DNA of 34,516 nt, taken from the NCBI GenBank assembly GCA_902599405.1, contig CACKFO010000012.1:1-34516 (forward strand), read 5' to 3'. The DNA is from an uncultured Alphaproteobacteria bacterium (GTDB lineage Bacteria > Pseudomonadota > Alphaproteobacteria > HIMB59). This document shows, piece after piece, positions 1 through 7,734 of the stretch; the first letter of the stretch is position 1, and each line of letters starts with the position of its first letter. The position numbers and the translations under genes are program-made. The notes beneath the pieces are model-generated. The model did no database searches and was not told the origin of the DNA. It was given only the letters and a program-made list of their open reading frames with translations.

Positions 1-1
1 G

Positions 2-883
2 TCAGATCTAGAAGCGGAAAGTATTCATATTATCAGAGAAGTAGTTAGTGAAACAAAAAATCCTGTCATGCTTTACTCAATAGGAAAAGATAGTTCAGTG
101 ATGTTAAGGCTTGCTCAAAAAGCTTTTTACCCTAGTCTTCCCCCATTCCCACTACTACATGTTGATACTCGATGGAAGTTCCGAGAAATGTATTTATTTA
201 GAAATTGGGTAGAAAAAAATAGTGGTATGAAGCTAATAACACATATTAATCCTGATGGTATTAAATCAAATATTAATCCATTTGATCATGGCTCTGCTCT
301 CCACACTGATATAATGAAAACTCAGAGTCTAAAACAAGCCTTGGACAAGTATAAATACGATGCTGCTTTTGGTGGAGCAAGAAGAGATGAGGAGAAATCA
401 AGAGCTAAAGAAAGGGTTATTTCATTCCGAAACCCCTCTCATCAATGGGATCCAAAAAATCAGCGTCCAGAGCTTTGGTCTTTATATAACTCTAAAGTCA
501 ATAAGGGTGAAAGCACAAGGGTTTTTCCCTTATCTAATTGGACAGAATTAGATATTTGGCAATATATCTACCAAGAACAAATACCAATTGTTCCCTTATA
601 TTTTGCAAAAGTTAGACCTGTAGTCGTGAGAGATGGAATGATTATTATGGTCGATGATGATCGATTTAATATTCAATCTAACGAAAAAATTGAATTAAAA
701 AGAATTAGGTTCAGAACACTAGGTTGTTATCCCTTAACTGGTGCTATTGAATCAAATGCAAATTCACTTGAAGACATTGTTCTTGAACTTCTTCAATCCA
801 AAACATCCGAAAGACAAGGAAGAGCTATCGATACAGATTCAAGTAGCTCTATGGAAATCAAAAAAATTGATGGTTATTTTTAA
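2..883 (+). CDS. cysD: Sulfate adenylyltransferase subunit 2 (5' truncated by window edge)
   Basis: Small, PP-loop ATPase subunit of ATP sulfurylase, which makes adenylyl sulfate (APS) from sulfate and ATP together with the CysN GTPase. The reading frame is open from base 2, so the gene starts left of the window. Residues before the first ATG (position 68) read [15 protein letters not shown], the usual CysD N-terminus, so the ATG at 68 is internal and only about 8-10 residues are missing. Seen: the PP-loop SIGKDSS, then [40 protein letters not shown], and a C-terminus with TSERQGR ending GYF, all classic CysD. The usual HVDTGWKF reads HVDTRWKF here, a position that varies in the family. The stop codon is directly followed by the cysNC start, so the two are co-translated. 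Very confident. Confidence 0.96.
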   Translation, partial: SDLEAESIHIIREVVSETKNPVMLYSIGKDSSVMLRLAQKAFYPSLPPFPLLHVDTRWKFREMYLFRNWVEKNSGMKLITHINPDGIKSNINPFDHGSALHTDIMKTQSLKQALDKYKYDAAFGGARRDEEKSRAKERVISFRNPSHQWDPKNQRPELWSLYNSKVNKGESTRVFPLSNWTELDIWQYIYQEQIPIVPLYFAKVRPVVVRDGMIIMVDDDRFNIQSNEKIELKRIRFRTLGCYPLTGAIESNANSLEDIVLELLQSKTSERQGRAIDTDSSSSMEIKKIDGYF

Positions 884-2749
884 ATGTATAAAGCCGGTAC
901 AATTAGCAAATACTTAAAAAGTCAAGCCTCCCTTAATCTATTAAGGTTTATCACTTGTGGATCTGTTGATGATGGTAAAAGTACTTTAATTGGGAGGATG
1001 CTTTACGAATCTCAAATGATATTTGATGATCAAGTTGCTTCCTTAAAAAATGACTCAAAAAAATATGGAACACAAGGTGAGAATATAGATTTTGCATTAC
1101 TGGTCGATGGTTTATCAGCTGAGAGAGAACAAGGTATTACTATAGATGTTGCTTATCGATTTTTTTCAAGTAGCAAAAAAAAGTTTATTGTAGCAGATAC
1201 ACCAGGTCACGAGCAATATACTAGAAACATGGCGACTGGGGCCTCAACAGCTGAGTTAGCTATCTTACTTGTTGATGCCCGTAATGGCATACTTACACAA
1301 ACTAAGAGACATTCTTTTATTGTATCTCTTCTAGGAATTAAAAATATTGTCTTGGCAATTAATAAAATGGATTTAGTTAACTATGATAAAAATATTTACG
1401 AAAAAATAAACTCCGAATACAAATTATTCTCAAAAAAATTAAATTTTAAAAACATTCAAAGTATTCCTATATCAGCACTTAAGGGGGATAATATTCACAA
1501 AAAATCTAAATATATGAAATGGTACAATGATAAAACCCTATTTGACTATTTAGAAACTACTAAAACTAAAATACAAAGCTCTGACAGTTTTGTATTACCT
1601 GTTCAAAGTGTCAATAGACCTAATTTAAATTTCAGAGGATATTCAGGAACCATCGCTGAGGGAAAAATTAGAAAGGGTGATGAGTTAATTTCTCTTCCGT
1701 CAAATCAAAAAGTAAAAGTAAAAGATATTTTTGTAGGCGAAAGATCCCTTAAAACAGCTAATTTAAAGCAAAGTATCACACTTACCATAGACAAAGAGAT
1801 AGATACATCTAGGGGCGATATACTATGCTCAAAAAACTCCACAGTTGATATGGCTGACCAATTTAACGTTAATGTTATTTGGATGTCAGAGGATAAGGGT
1901 TTTACTGGAAGAACTTATTTAGCGAAAATTCATAATATCTCAACCAGTATTAAAATTATGAGCATAAAAAAAATATATGATGTAAATACACTAGAATTCT
2001 CTGCTGGAAATGAACTTAAACTCAATGATGTTGCAGAAATTTCTATATCATTTAATAAAACTGTTCCCTTTTCGACTTTTAAAGAAAATAAAATTTTGGG
2101 ATCTTTTATAATTATTGATCCAATTAATAATCAAACTATGGGAATGGGAATGATAAACTTTTCTCTTCGTAGATCACAAAATATTCAACTTCAAAACTTA
2201 GCCATCAATAAGAATTTAAGAGAGAAGATTAATGGTCACAAAGGTCAAGTGCTGTGGATGACTGGCCTCTCAGGATCAGGAAAATCCACTATAGCAAATG
2301 AAGTAGAAAAAATATTATATTCTCAAGGTAAAAAAACATACATTCTTGATGGAGACAATATCCGACACGGATTAAATAAAGATTTAGGCTTTACAGATAA
2401 AGATAGAGTTGAAAATATAAGGCGAGTTGCAGAGGTGGCAAAACTTATGTGTGACGCTGGACTAATTGTGATCACTGCTTTTATATCACCGTTTAGATTA
2501 GAGAGAGAAATGGCTCGATCACTTTTTGAAAAGAATGATTTTAAAGAAATTTATATTTCAACTCCTTTAAAAGTAGCTGAAAAAAGAGATCCAAAAGGTT
2601 TGTATAAAAAAGCAAGACAGGGTAAGATACCAAATTTCACAGGTATAGACAGTATTTATGAAAAACCTACAAATCCTGAACTGGAAATTGATACCTCTAA
2701 AGTTTCTTTAAGTAAGGCTGTAAAAAAAATATTGAATATTATTACTTAA
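884..2749 (+). CDS. cysNC: Fused sulfate adenylyltransferase subunit 1 / adenylylsulfate kinase (CysN-CysC, NodQ-like)
   Basis: 621-aa fusion. The N-terminal EF-Tu-like GTPase drives APS synthesis with CysD. Its motifs are GSVDDGKST (residues 26-34), [12 protein letters not shown] and NKMD, followed by beta-barrel domains up to about residue 440. The C-terminal APS kinase domain, with P-loop GLSGSGKST at 461-469, [15 protein letters not shown] near 489 and ISPFR, phosphorylates APS to PAPS. Length and order match the bifunctional CysNC/NodQ proteins of Proteobacteria. The ATG abuts the cysD stop (TAAATG). The 3' end overlaps the opposing DUF2141 gene by 8 bases. No PAPS reductase or sulfite reductase gene follows here, so this window does not show whether PAPS is used for assimilation or for sulfation. 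Very confident in identity. Confidence 0.96.
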   Translation: MYKAGTISKYLKSQASLNLLRFITCGSVDDGKSTLIGRMLYESQMIFDDQVASLKNDSKKYGTQGENIDFALLVDGLSAEREQGITIDVAYRFFSSSKKKFIVADTPGHEQYTRNMATGASTAELAILLVDARNGILTQTKRHSFIVSLLGIKNIVLAINKMDLVNYDKNIYEKINSEYKLFSKKLNFKNIQSIPISALKGDNIHKKSKYMKWYNDKTLFDYLETTKTKIQSSDSFVLPVQSVNRPNLNFRGYSGTIAEGKIRKGDELISLPSNQKVKVKDIFVGERSLKTANLKQSITLTIDKEIDTSRGDILCSKNSTVDMADQFNVNVIWMSEDKGFTGRTYLAKIHNISTSIKIMSIKKIYDVNTLEFSAGNELKLNDVAEISISFNKTVPFSTFKENKILGSFIIIDPINNQTMGMGMINFSLRRSQNIQLQNLAINKNLREKINGHKGQVLWMTGLSGSGKSTIANEVEKILYSQGKKTYILDGDNIRHGLNKDLGFTDKDRVENIRRVAEVAKLMCDAGLIVITAFISPFRLEREMARSLFEKNDFKEIYISTPLKVAEKRDPKGLYKKARQGKIPNFTGIDSIYEKPTNPELEIDTSKVSLSKAVKKILNIIT

Positions 2750-3182
2750 GTCGAATTTCCAATTGTTGAAATTTAGTCATATCAAAAACTATGTTTTCAA
2801 AAACAACATCTTCAAAATTTAAATCAGGGTTTAATGAAAACCCGAATGGTTCTAGAGGTTGACCTTTAAAATCTGTTGAAAATTCTCCATTTCCATCAGT
2901 ATCTTGAAAGGCAAACAGGCCTATATTAATATGTGGGAAAGCTTTTAAATTAACATTATTAAATTTGTTTATATCCTGCTCTACAACAATAAAAAGAGGT
3001 GCAGAATTTTCCTCGAAATAATATTTCCTATCATACCCCAGAATGTGAATTGGGCTTGAAGCATCAACAAAACCTGTGATTTTTGCTGTGAGATGATCTG
3101 AATATGAAGTTTTTATTACAAAAAAAGCCTGAAAAATCAGGAAATAAATGATCAATTTAATACTAGCCAGATAGCTGTGCAT
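2742..3182 (-). CDS. DUF2141 family secreted protein
   Basis: 146 aa with an N-terminal hydrophobic segment (about residues 8-28, [14 protein letters not shown]) that looks like a signal peptide, so probably periplasmic. The C-terminal half has the DUF2141 signature: [16 protein letters not shown], then PLEPFGFS, then FEDVVFE, the acidic D-x-D-x-N-G loop resembling a calcium-binding turn. The biochemical role of the family is unknown to me. The stop overlaps the convergent cysNC stop by 8 bases. The chosen ATG overlaps a DnaA-box-like sequence (TGTGCATAA on the plus strand, 3176-3184). A somewhat later start is possible, but it would shorten the signal peptide. Family call confident, function unknown. 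Confidence 0.82.
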   Translation of the reverse strand: MHSYLASIKLIIYFLIFQAFFVIKTSYSDHLTAKITGFVDASSPIHILGYDRKYYFEENSAPLFIVVEQDINKFNNVNLKAFPHINIGLFAFQDTDGNGEFSTDFKGQPLEPFGFSLNPDLNFEDVVFENIVFDMTKFQQLEIRLK

Positions 3183-3392
3183 AACTTTTGAAAGATTAAT
3201 GTATTTTCAAAAAAGTTGTACAAACAATTTGATTGGATTTAAAACAAAAGAACAAACTACAAAAAAAACTTGAAAAACGTGGTTTTTTTTTTAATTAATT
3301 TGAAATGTATTATCATCATTCAACCAATAAACTACATACATAATGAATAACTGTGGATAACTCTGTTTAAAAGTATTAATTTATCCTTGGTT
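3176..3392. other. AT-rich divergent intergenic region with DnaA boxes (candidate oriC)
   Basis: A roughly 210-base gap between divergently transcribed genes. TGTGGATAA at 3352-3360 is a perfect DnaA box. With its flanks, the 17 bases at 3350-3366 (ACTGTGGATAACTCTGT) match, from memory, the R4 box region of E. coli oriC. TGTGCATAA at 3176-3184 fits the relaxed box (TTWTNCACA on the other strand) in the same orientation. Weaker box-like words are TTATCATCA at 3310-3318 and TTATCCTTG at 3381-3389. Between them is very AT-rich sequence with A and T runs (about 3262-3300) that could serve as an unwinding element. No dnaA, hemE or parAB gene is nearby, and strand bias of the surrounding genes does not switch here. 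It may instead be an ordinary DnaA-binding promoter region. Confidence 0.35.
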
Positions 3393-3683
3393 ATGAAAAA
3401 AGGATACATCATTGTGAGAGTTTCAATTCATAAAAATGAATTATTTCAAAAATATCCTCCTTTATCAACTGAAGTGATGAAAAAATATGGGGGTAAATAC
3501 ATAATTAGAGGTGGAAAAACTGAAGTTTTTGAAGGGGAATGGCCTGTAGACAGAACTACCGTAGTAGAGTTTGAAAGTTTTGAAAGTGCTAAAAAATGTT
3601 ATGAGTCTGTTGAATACTCAAAGGCTATGAAAATTAGGCAAAATAGTACAAAAAGTGACCTCATATTAATAGAGGGATATTAA
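3393..3683 (+). CDS. DUF1330 domain protein
   Basis: 96 aa, a dimeric alpha-beta-barrel (ferredoxin-like) small protein of the DUF1330 family. Seen: KKGYIIVRVSI at the N-terminus, KYGGKYIIRGG in the middle, VEFESFESAKKCYESVEY and a terminal SDLILIEGY, all in family order and at family length. I chose ATG 3393; an in-frame TTG six bases earlier is possible but adds only two residues. No clear Shine-Dalgarno is visible. The last four bases overlap the convergent DUF1192 gene. Function unknown; family members are cytosolic and some are suspected enzymes. Confidence 0.85.
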   Translation: MKKGYIIVRVSIHKNELFQKYPPLSTEVMKKYGGKYIIRGGKTEVFEGEWPVDRTTVVEFESFESAKKCYESVEYSKAMKIRQNSTKSDLILIEGY

Positions 3684-3856
3684 TTCTTTTTAAAAAATTG
3701 ATCGGCTAATTTAAGTTTGTCTTTTTTCTTTTTCAATAAAATCTCAAGGTTTTTGATTTCTAATTTATGATTGCCAATCATCTCCTCAATTTCTTCAACA
3801 CTCAAATCATCTAAATCAATTGTTTTTGTTTTTTTTGGCTCTTCTTCATCAAACAT
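3680..3856 (-). CDS. DUF1192 small coiled-coil protein
   Basis: 58 aa when started at ATG 3856 (MFDEEEPKK). An upstream in-frame ATG at 3904 would add 16 residues lying inside the preceding gene. The shorter form matches the alphaproteobacterial DUF1192 pattern: acidic N-terminus, then DLDDLSVEEIEEMI, a basic amphipathic helix and a C-terminal ADQFFK. Starting at 3856 gives an 8-base overlap (ATGTTTGA) with the stop of the PhyH gene, a typical coupled arrangement. Function unknown; it is a conserved small cytosolic protein. Confidence 0.78.
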   Translation of the reverse strand: MFDEEEPKKTKTIDLDDLSVEEIEEMIGNHKLEIKNLEILLKKKKDKLKLADQFFKKN

Positions 3857-4688
3857 TTGTTCTATATCCTTCCTTTGTCCAAATAATTGGAAAAAAACTT
3901 TCATCTAACTCATCAGTTTCTAATTTTTTATATTTTTTGTAAATTCTCGCAGTACCCCCTGTGTTTGTTGGATGAAACTTAGAGTCAGAAGGAACACAAT
4001 GAGCAACTATTGCTCTTCTATTACTGTTTGTATTATTAATACCTGATCCATGCCAAGTATGCCCATGATGAAATGCTACTCCACCTGCTGGGACTTCAAC
4101 ATATTGAATCTGAATTTCTTTATTTAATTTTGATGCATATTCATTTAACTCTTTTTTATAATCTCTAGGAGAATGAAACTGTCCTTTAGGAGGGCTTAAT
4201 CCCCAAAGGTGTGAACCTTTTACATATTCTAGTGTCCCTTTTTCTTTATCGACGTTATCGATGGGCATCCAACATGTCATCATAGTTTGCGGTACAATCC
4301 AATCATCGTATGCAGCATCTTGATGATAAGCTAGAGTTTTACCTCCAGGTGGTTTCCATAAAACATTGTCTTGTAAAAGTCTTGAACCACCCCAGCCCAT
4401 TAGTTCAGCACAAGCTTTTCCTAAAAATTCATTGCAAACTATTTTCTTTATAGAATTATCTGATTTCCAAGCGTTACAAATTTGTCTAGTAACATCTTTC
4501 GGTCCACTTTCAAACTTCCAATTCCACTCGTCAGGCTCAATACCTGTTTCAAAGTTTCCATTAAATAAACTCTGAAACCTCTCGTACAATCGCTCAAAAT
4601 CGGTGGTATCGAGAAAACTCTCAATAATCAAAAAACCATTTTTTTGAAAATCTTTTTTTTGATTCTCATTTAAAGAAATTTCTATCAT
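3849..4688 (-). CDS. Phytanoyl-CoA dioxygenase (PhyH) family Fe(II)/2-oxoglutarate oxygenase
   Basis: 279 aa. PhyH-type mononuclear iron enzymes hydroxylate a substrate using O2 and 2-oxoglutarate. The iron triad is visible: H122-x-D124 in YHQDAAYDDW and the distal H213 in GHTWHGSG. R224/R225 in SNRRAIVAH is the likely 2-oxoglutarate anchor. The fold continues with KGSHLWG and a C-terminus typical of marine PhyH paralogues. The substrate cannot be read from sequence; small alcohols, quaternary amines, phosphonates and lipids are all known in the superfamily. It is first in a two-gene minus-strand unit with the DUF1192 gene. Confidence 0.88.
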   Translation of the reverse strand: MIEISLNENQKKDFQKNGFLIIESFLDTTDFERLYERFQSLFNGNFETGIEPDEWNWKFESGPKDVTRQICNAWKSDNSIKKIVCNEFLGKACAELMGWGGSRLLQDNVLWKPPGGKTLAYHQDAAYDDWIVPQTMMTCWMPIDNVDKEKGTLEYVKGSHLWGLSPPKGQFHSPRDYKKELNEYASKLNKEIQIQYVEVPAGGVAFHHGHTWHGSGINNTNSNRRAIVAHCVPSDSKFHPTNTGGTARIYKKYKKLETDELDESFFPIIWTKEGYRTNV

Positions 4689-4743
4689 TACAAAAATTTT
4701 ATCATCCTTTATGAAATATATTTTAGATTATCATTTAAATAAA

Positions 4744-4771
4744 TTGACATTTTTGTTAGATTTCTGATAAT
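4744..4771 (+). promoter_or_regulatory. Sigma-70-type promoter of the small lipoprotein
   Basis: TTGACA at 4744-4749 is a perfect -35. GATAAT at 4766-4771 follows with a 16-base spacer and matches the -10 consensus at 5 of 6 positions. A start point about 7 bases after the -10 falls at 4778, the A of the lipoprotein ATG, so the message may be leaderless. Confidence 0.55.
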
Positions 4772-4777
4772 CCAATA

Positions 4778-4942
4778 ATGTCAAAAAAACTAATATTAAT
4801 TATACTTTCCTCATTTTTTTTAATCACTAGTTGCGCAACTGTGAGCGAAAAAGCTAATGACGCTTACGATACTGTAGCGGGTGCCGTATCTAAAGGTTAC
4901 AACAAAGTTAAAGATACAGTAACCGGCGACGACGATGATTAA
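4778..4942 (+). CDS. Small lipoprotein (54 aa)
   Basis: 54 aa. The N-terminus has Lys3-Lys4, a hydrophobic stretch (LILIILSSFFLI) and a lipobox ITS-C19, so it should be processed by signal peptidase II to a 36-residue lipoprotein. The mature part is polar and helical, with a loose repeat (YDTVAGAVSKG, then YNKVKDTVTG), and ends in four aspartates. It resembles the very short entericidin-like or stress lipoproteins of Proteobacteria only in general design; I do not recognise a named family. A strong promoter lies immediately upstream and the gene stands alone. Confidence 0.72.
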   Translation: MSKKLILIILSSFFLITSCATVSEKANDAYDTVAGAVSKGYNKVKDTVTGDDDD

Positions 4943-4995
4943 GTTTAGCGCTTAACAAGACGTGCCCTTTAGTTAGTTCAAATTAAATTAATTTA

Positions 4996-5721
4996 ATGAA
5001 ATTTATATCTCTGCAACATATTTCAATTGAGGATCCGGGGACATTTAAAGATTTTCTTTTAGAAGATGGTCATAGTATAACAACTATCCAATTGGATGAG
5101 GGTGATAGTATTCCAAATAATTTAGATGAATTTGACGCTATGCTTTGTATGGGTGGTCCTATGGATACATTTATGGAGGATCAATATCCATGGTTAGTAG
5201 CTGAAAAAAAAGCAATAGGTGAATATGTTTTAAACCTTAAAAAACCTTTTTTAGGGTTTTGCTTAGGATGTCAGCTTTTAGGTGAGGTATTGGGAGGAAA
5301 GGTAGTAGAGTCAACACCGCCTGAAATTGGTGTACTGGATATTAACATTGAAGAAGATGCAAAAGAAGATCATATTTTTGATTTTCTTCCAAATAAAATA
5401 AAAGCATTACAATGGCATTCTTATGAAGTAGTAGGTTTAGAGACTAACTCTAAAGTGAGAGTTATAGGCACTTCACCCTCAACAAAATATCAAATTTTTG
5501 GTTATGATAAGTATGCCTATGGAATTCAATTTCATTTAGAAATTCGAAAAACTACTGTTGATGATTGGGCTCAAGTTCCTGAATATAAAAATGCTCTCGA
5601 AAAATCTCTTGGAGCCGATGCATTACCTCAAATGAAAGATTTGGTAGCTAAAGAAATTGAAACTATGATGATACAGTGCAACCAAATGTATAAAAACTTC
5701 GTTAAAATAATTAATAATTAG
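4996..5721 (+). CDS. Class I glutamine amidotransferase-like protein
   Basis: 241 aa. A stand-alone GATase1 domain with the full catalytic triad: Cys89 in GFCLGCQLL, His180 and Glu182 in YGIQFHLEI. The oxyanion and substrate region MGGPMDTF is at about residues 52-59. Stand-alone proteins of this kind (GMP synthase-like type 1 amidotransferases) often hydrolyse gamma-glutamyl compounds such as gamma-glutamyl-polyamines, or supply ammonia to an unknown partner. No synthase domain is fused or adjacent. The 20-base gap to the next gene suggests co-transcription. Start ATG 4996 gives the expected beta-strand KFISLQH at the N-terminus. Confidence 0.85.
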   Translation: MKFISLQHISIEDPGTFKDFLLEDGHSITTIQLDEGDSIPNNLDEFDAMLCMGGPMDTFMEDQYPWLVAEKKAIGEYVLNLKKPFLGFCLGCQLLGEVLGGKVVESTPPEIGVLDINIEEDAKEDHIFDFLPNKIKALQWHSYEVVGLETNSKVRVIGTSPSTKYQIFGYDKYAYGIQFHLEIRKTTVDDWAQVPEYKNALEKSLGADALPQMKDLVAKEIETMMIQCNQMYKNFVKIINN

Positions 5722-5741
5722 TTTTTTATTACTTAATTTAG

Positions 5742-6779
5742 ATGCACAGAAGAGATTTTATAAAAAAAGTTATACTATTCTCTTTATCCTTTGTAATTTT
5801 AAAAACAAAAATTATGGCAAACACTCTCTTTAAACCTTTCAATCTAGTAGATGGGGTCTTTGTCAATAACTACGTTTCACATAAAAGTAGTTTCAAAGAT
5901 TTTTGGAAATGGAGGAGGGAATCAAGTAAGCCGGAACCGATTTCATTTCCTATTGTTGAAAATGACCCTGAATATTTAAAATCAAATAAATCTGAAAAAA
6001 CAATTACTTGGATTGGTCATTCAACTTTCTTACTACAGATAGATGGTATAAATATATTAACTGACCCCCATTTCACTAAAAGAGCTTCTCCTCTAAGTTT
6101 CATGGGGCCTTCAAGAACGACACCTCCTGGATTAAAAATAGATGAATTGCCTTTTATTGACTTTGTTTTAATTTCTCATAATCACTATGATCATCTTGAC
6201 TCGAAGACTATCCAGCTTTTATTAAAAAAACAAAATGTAAATCAACCTAGATTTTTTGTACCACTAAAATTAAGAGATATTTTATCAAAATTAGGTGCAA
6301 GAAATGTTATTGAACATGAATGGTGGCAAATGACTCAGTTCAAAAACTTAGAAATTCATTCTGTCCCAGTGCAACATTGGAGTAAAAGAACATTTAACGA
6401 TACTAATAAAACACTTTGGTGTGGTTGGGTTGTTAAATCAAATAATTTTAAGTATTTTTTTGTAGGCGACACTGGATATTCAAAAGATTTTAAGAATATT
6501 CAAAAAAAATTTGGATCGTTTGACTTATCAACAATACCCATAGGGGCATATGCTCCAAGGTGGTTTATGAAAGACTCACATTGTAATGTTGAAGAAGCAA
6601 TTCAAATTCACAAAGATGTTAAATCTAAAAAATCTATAGCTATGCATTGGGGAACATTTCAATTAACAGATGAACCGATGGATGAACCTATAAAATTACT
6701 TAAAGATTTAACTAAACAGTTTAAGTTAAATAAAGATGAATTTTCTTATATGACTCACGGTCAAACAAGAAAAATTTAA
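5742..6779 (+). CDS. Tat-exported metallo-beta-lactamase-fold hydrolase (NAPE-PLD/UlaG-like)
   Basis: 345 aa. The N-terminus RRDFIKK followed by VILFSLSFVIL is a twin-arginine-type signal, so export folded to the periplasm or inner membrane is likely. The metal-site motif HNHYDHLD is at residues 146-153, preceded by WIGHSTFLLQI and LTDPHF, with GDTGYS later and MHWGTF near the end. This is the order seen in the NAPE-PLD-like and YfhI/UlaG branch of the superfamily (PF12706-type). The substrate could be a phospholipid or lactone but is not determinable. Its stop overlaps by four bases the end of the opposing 58-aa membrane protein gene. Confidence 0.86.
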   Translation: MHRRDFIKKVILFSLSFVILKTKIMANTLFKPFNLVDGVFVNNYVSHKSSFKDFWKWRRESSKPEPISFPIVENDPEYLKSNKSEKTITWIGHSTFLLQIDGINILTDPHFTKRASPLSFMGPSRTTPPGLKIDELPFIDFVLISHNHYDHLDSKTIQLLLKKQNVNQPRFFVPLKLRDILSKLGARNVIEHEWWQMTQFKNLEIHSVPVQHWSKRTFNDTNKTLWCGWVVKSNNFKYFFVGDTGYSKDFKNIQKKFGSFDLSTIPIGAYAPRWFMKDSHCNVEEAIQIHKDVKSKKSIAMHWGTFQLTDEPMDEPIKLLKDLTKQFKLNKDEFSYMTHGQTRKI

Positions 6780-6952
6780 GTAAAATAAATATAGGCCTGA
6801 TATGACAGCGTAATTACAATTACTATTAATGCCCATATACCTAAATTACTCAAAAACTGTTTAAGGGAAGAGTTTGTATCCAAAAAACGAGGTCCCACTA
6901 AAATCAGTAGACATATAAAATAGATAATAGGCATTATGATTTCTGCTGACAT
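6776..6952 (-). CDS. Two-helix small membrane protein (58 aa) coupled to the ion channel gene
   Basis: 58 aa. The product starts MSAEIIMPIIYFICLL and contains two hydrophobic helices (about 5-20 and 38-56) around a short polar loop, VGPRFLDTNSSLKQFLSNL. The ATG overlaps the channel stop as TAATG, so translation is probably re-initiated by the same ribosomes. The 3' end overlaps the convergent hydrolase gene by four bases. I do not recognise a family. Loop content and coding layout suggest a real conserved inner-membrane microprotein, possibly an accessory subunit of the channel; that role is inference from position only. Confidence 0.72.
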   Translation of the reverse strand: MSAEIIMPIIYFICLLILVGPRFLDTNSSLKQFLSNLGIWALIVIVITLSYQAYIYFT

Positions 6953-7734
6953 TATTGATCTTTTTTTAGTTTATCTAAACTAATCTCCTCAGAAAATTGT
7001 TCATTTAACTTTTCAGCATTATTTCTGGTTTTTATCATATCATCTTTTTTTTCGTTCTGATTTACAACTACATCAACCAAAATTGCTATCAGAAGATTTA
7101 ACATTGTAATAGCACAGACAATTATAAAACTAAAAAAATAAATCCATGCCCACCAATAAATATCTTGAAGAGGCAACATTACCTGTTCCCAAGATGATAA
7201 TGTTAAAACTTGAAATAAAGTAATCATTGAAACCCCCACATCAGACCATCTCTCGGGTATGCTATTTGAAAAGACTATTGCTCCAATAGTTGCATAAATA
7301 TAGAGAATTATGAAAAGTAGCAAACTTACATAAAACACTCTTTTTAACGATCCAATCAATGACTCAATGATTAATTTTAACTCAGGAATAATAGATATAA
7401 CTCTTAAAACTCTAAACACTCTCAATAATCTCAATAGAAGAAAACTGGAGTTATTAGGTATTGGTATCAATGATACCAAAACAATAAAAGTGTCAAAAAT
7501 ATTCCAACCATTTTTAAAAAAATTTGATTTTCTAGGTTCACCAATAAAACGAATTGAAATTTCTATTACAAAAAAAATAGTTATCAAATAATCGAGATAT
7601 TTAATGAGCTCTCTTGAGAACTCTCCTAAATTGTAAGTATTTAAACCGATAGTAAATGCATTAAATATAATGATAAATAAAACTGAGTATTGAAATAACT
7701 TGCTTTCTCGTATTTTAAAAAAGGTTTGTTTCAT
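6952..7734 (-). CDS. Voltage-gated cation channel (bacterial Nav-like ion transport protein)
   Basis: 260 aa, six transmembrane segments and a pore loop. The S4 voltage sensor carries arginines every third residue (R102, R105, R108, R111 in LLRLLRVFRVLRV), followed by S5, the pore helix TLFQVLT, the filter, S6 (IIVCAITMLNLLIAILVDVV) and a charged C-terminal coiled-coil-like tail. Such tetrameric channels (NaChBac family) conduct Na+ or other cations. The filter here reads TLSSWE (178-183) rather than the usual TLESW, so the acidic ring is missing at its normal position and an acid appears three residues later. The gene begins right after the lyase stop (TAAATG) and couples to the small membrane protein downstream. 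Confidence 0.9.
   Translation of the reverse strand: MKQTFFKIRESKLFQYSVLFIIIFNAFTIGLNTYNLGEFSRELIKYLDYLITIFFVIEISIRFIGEPRKSNFFKNGWNIFDTFIVLVSLIPIPNNSSFLLLRLLRVFRVLRVISIIPELKLIIESLIGSLKRVFYVSLLLFIILYIYATIGAIVFSNSIPERWSDVGVSMITLFQVLTLSSWEQVMLPLQDIYWWAWIYFFSFIIVCAITMLNLLIAILVDVVVNQNEKKDDMIKTRNNAEKLNEQFSEEISLDKLKKDQ

Noticed and set aside
3262-3292. A-run / T-run hairpin as a terminator for cysNC
   Set aside because: It lies more than 500 bases past the cysNC stop, beyond an opposite-strand gene, and the stem is only A-T pairs.
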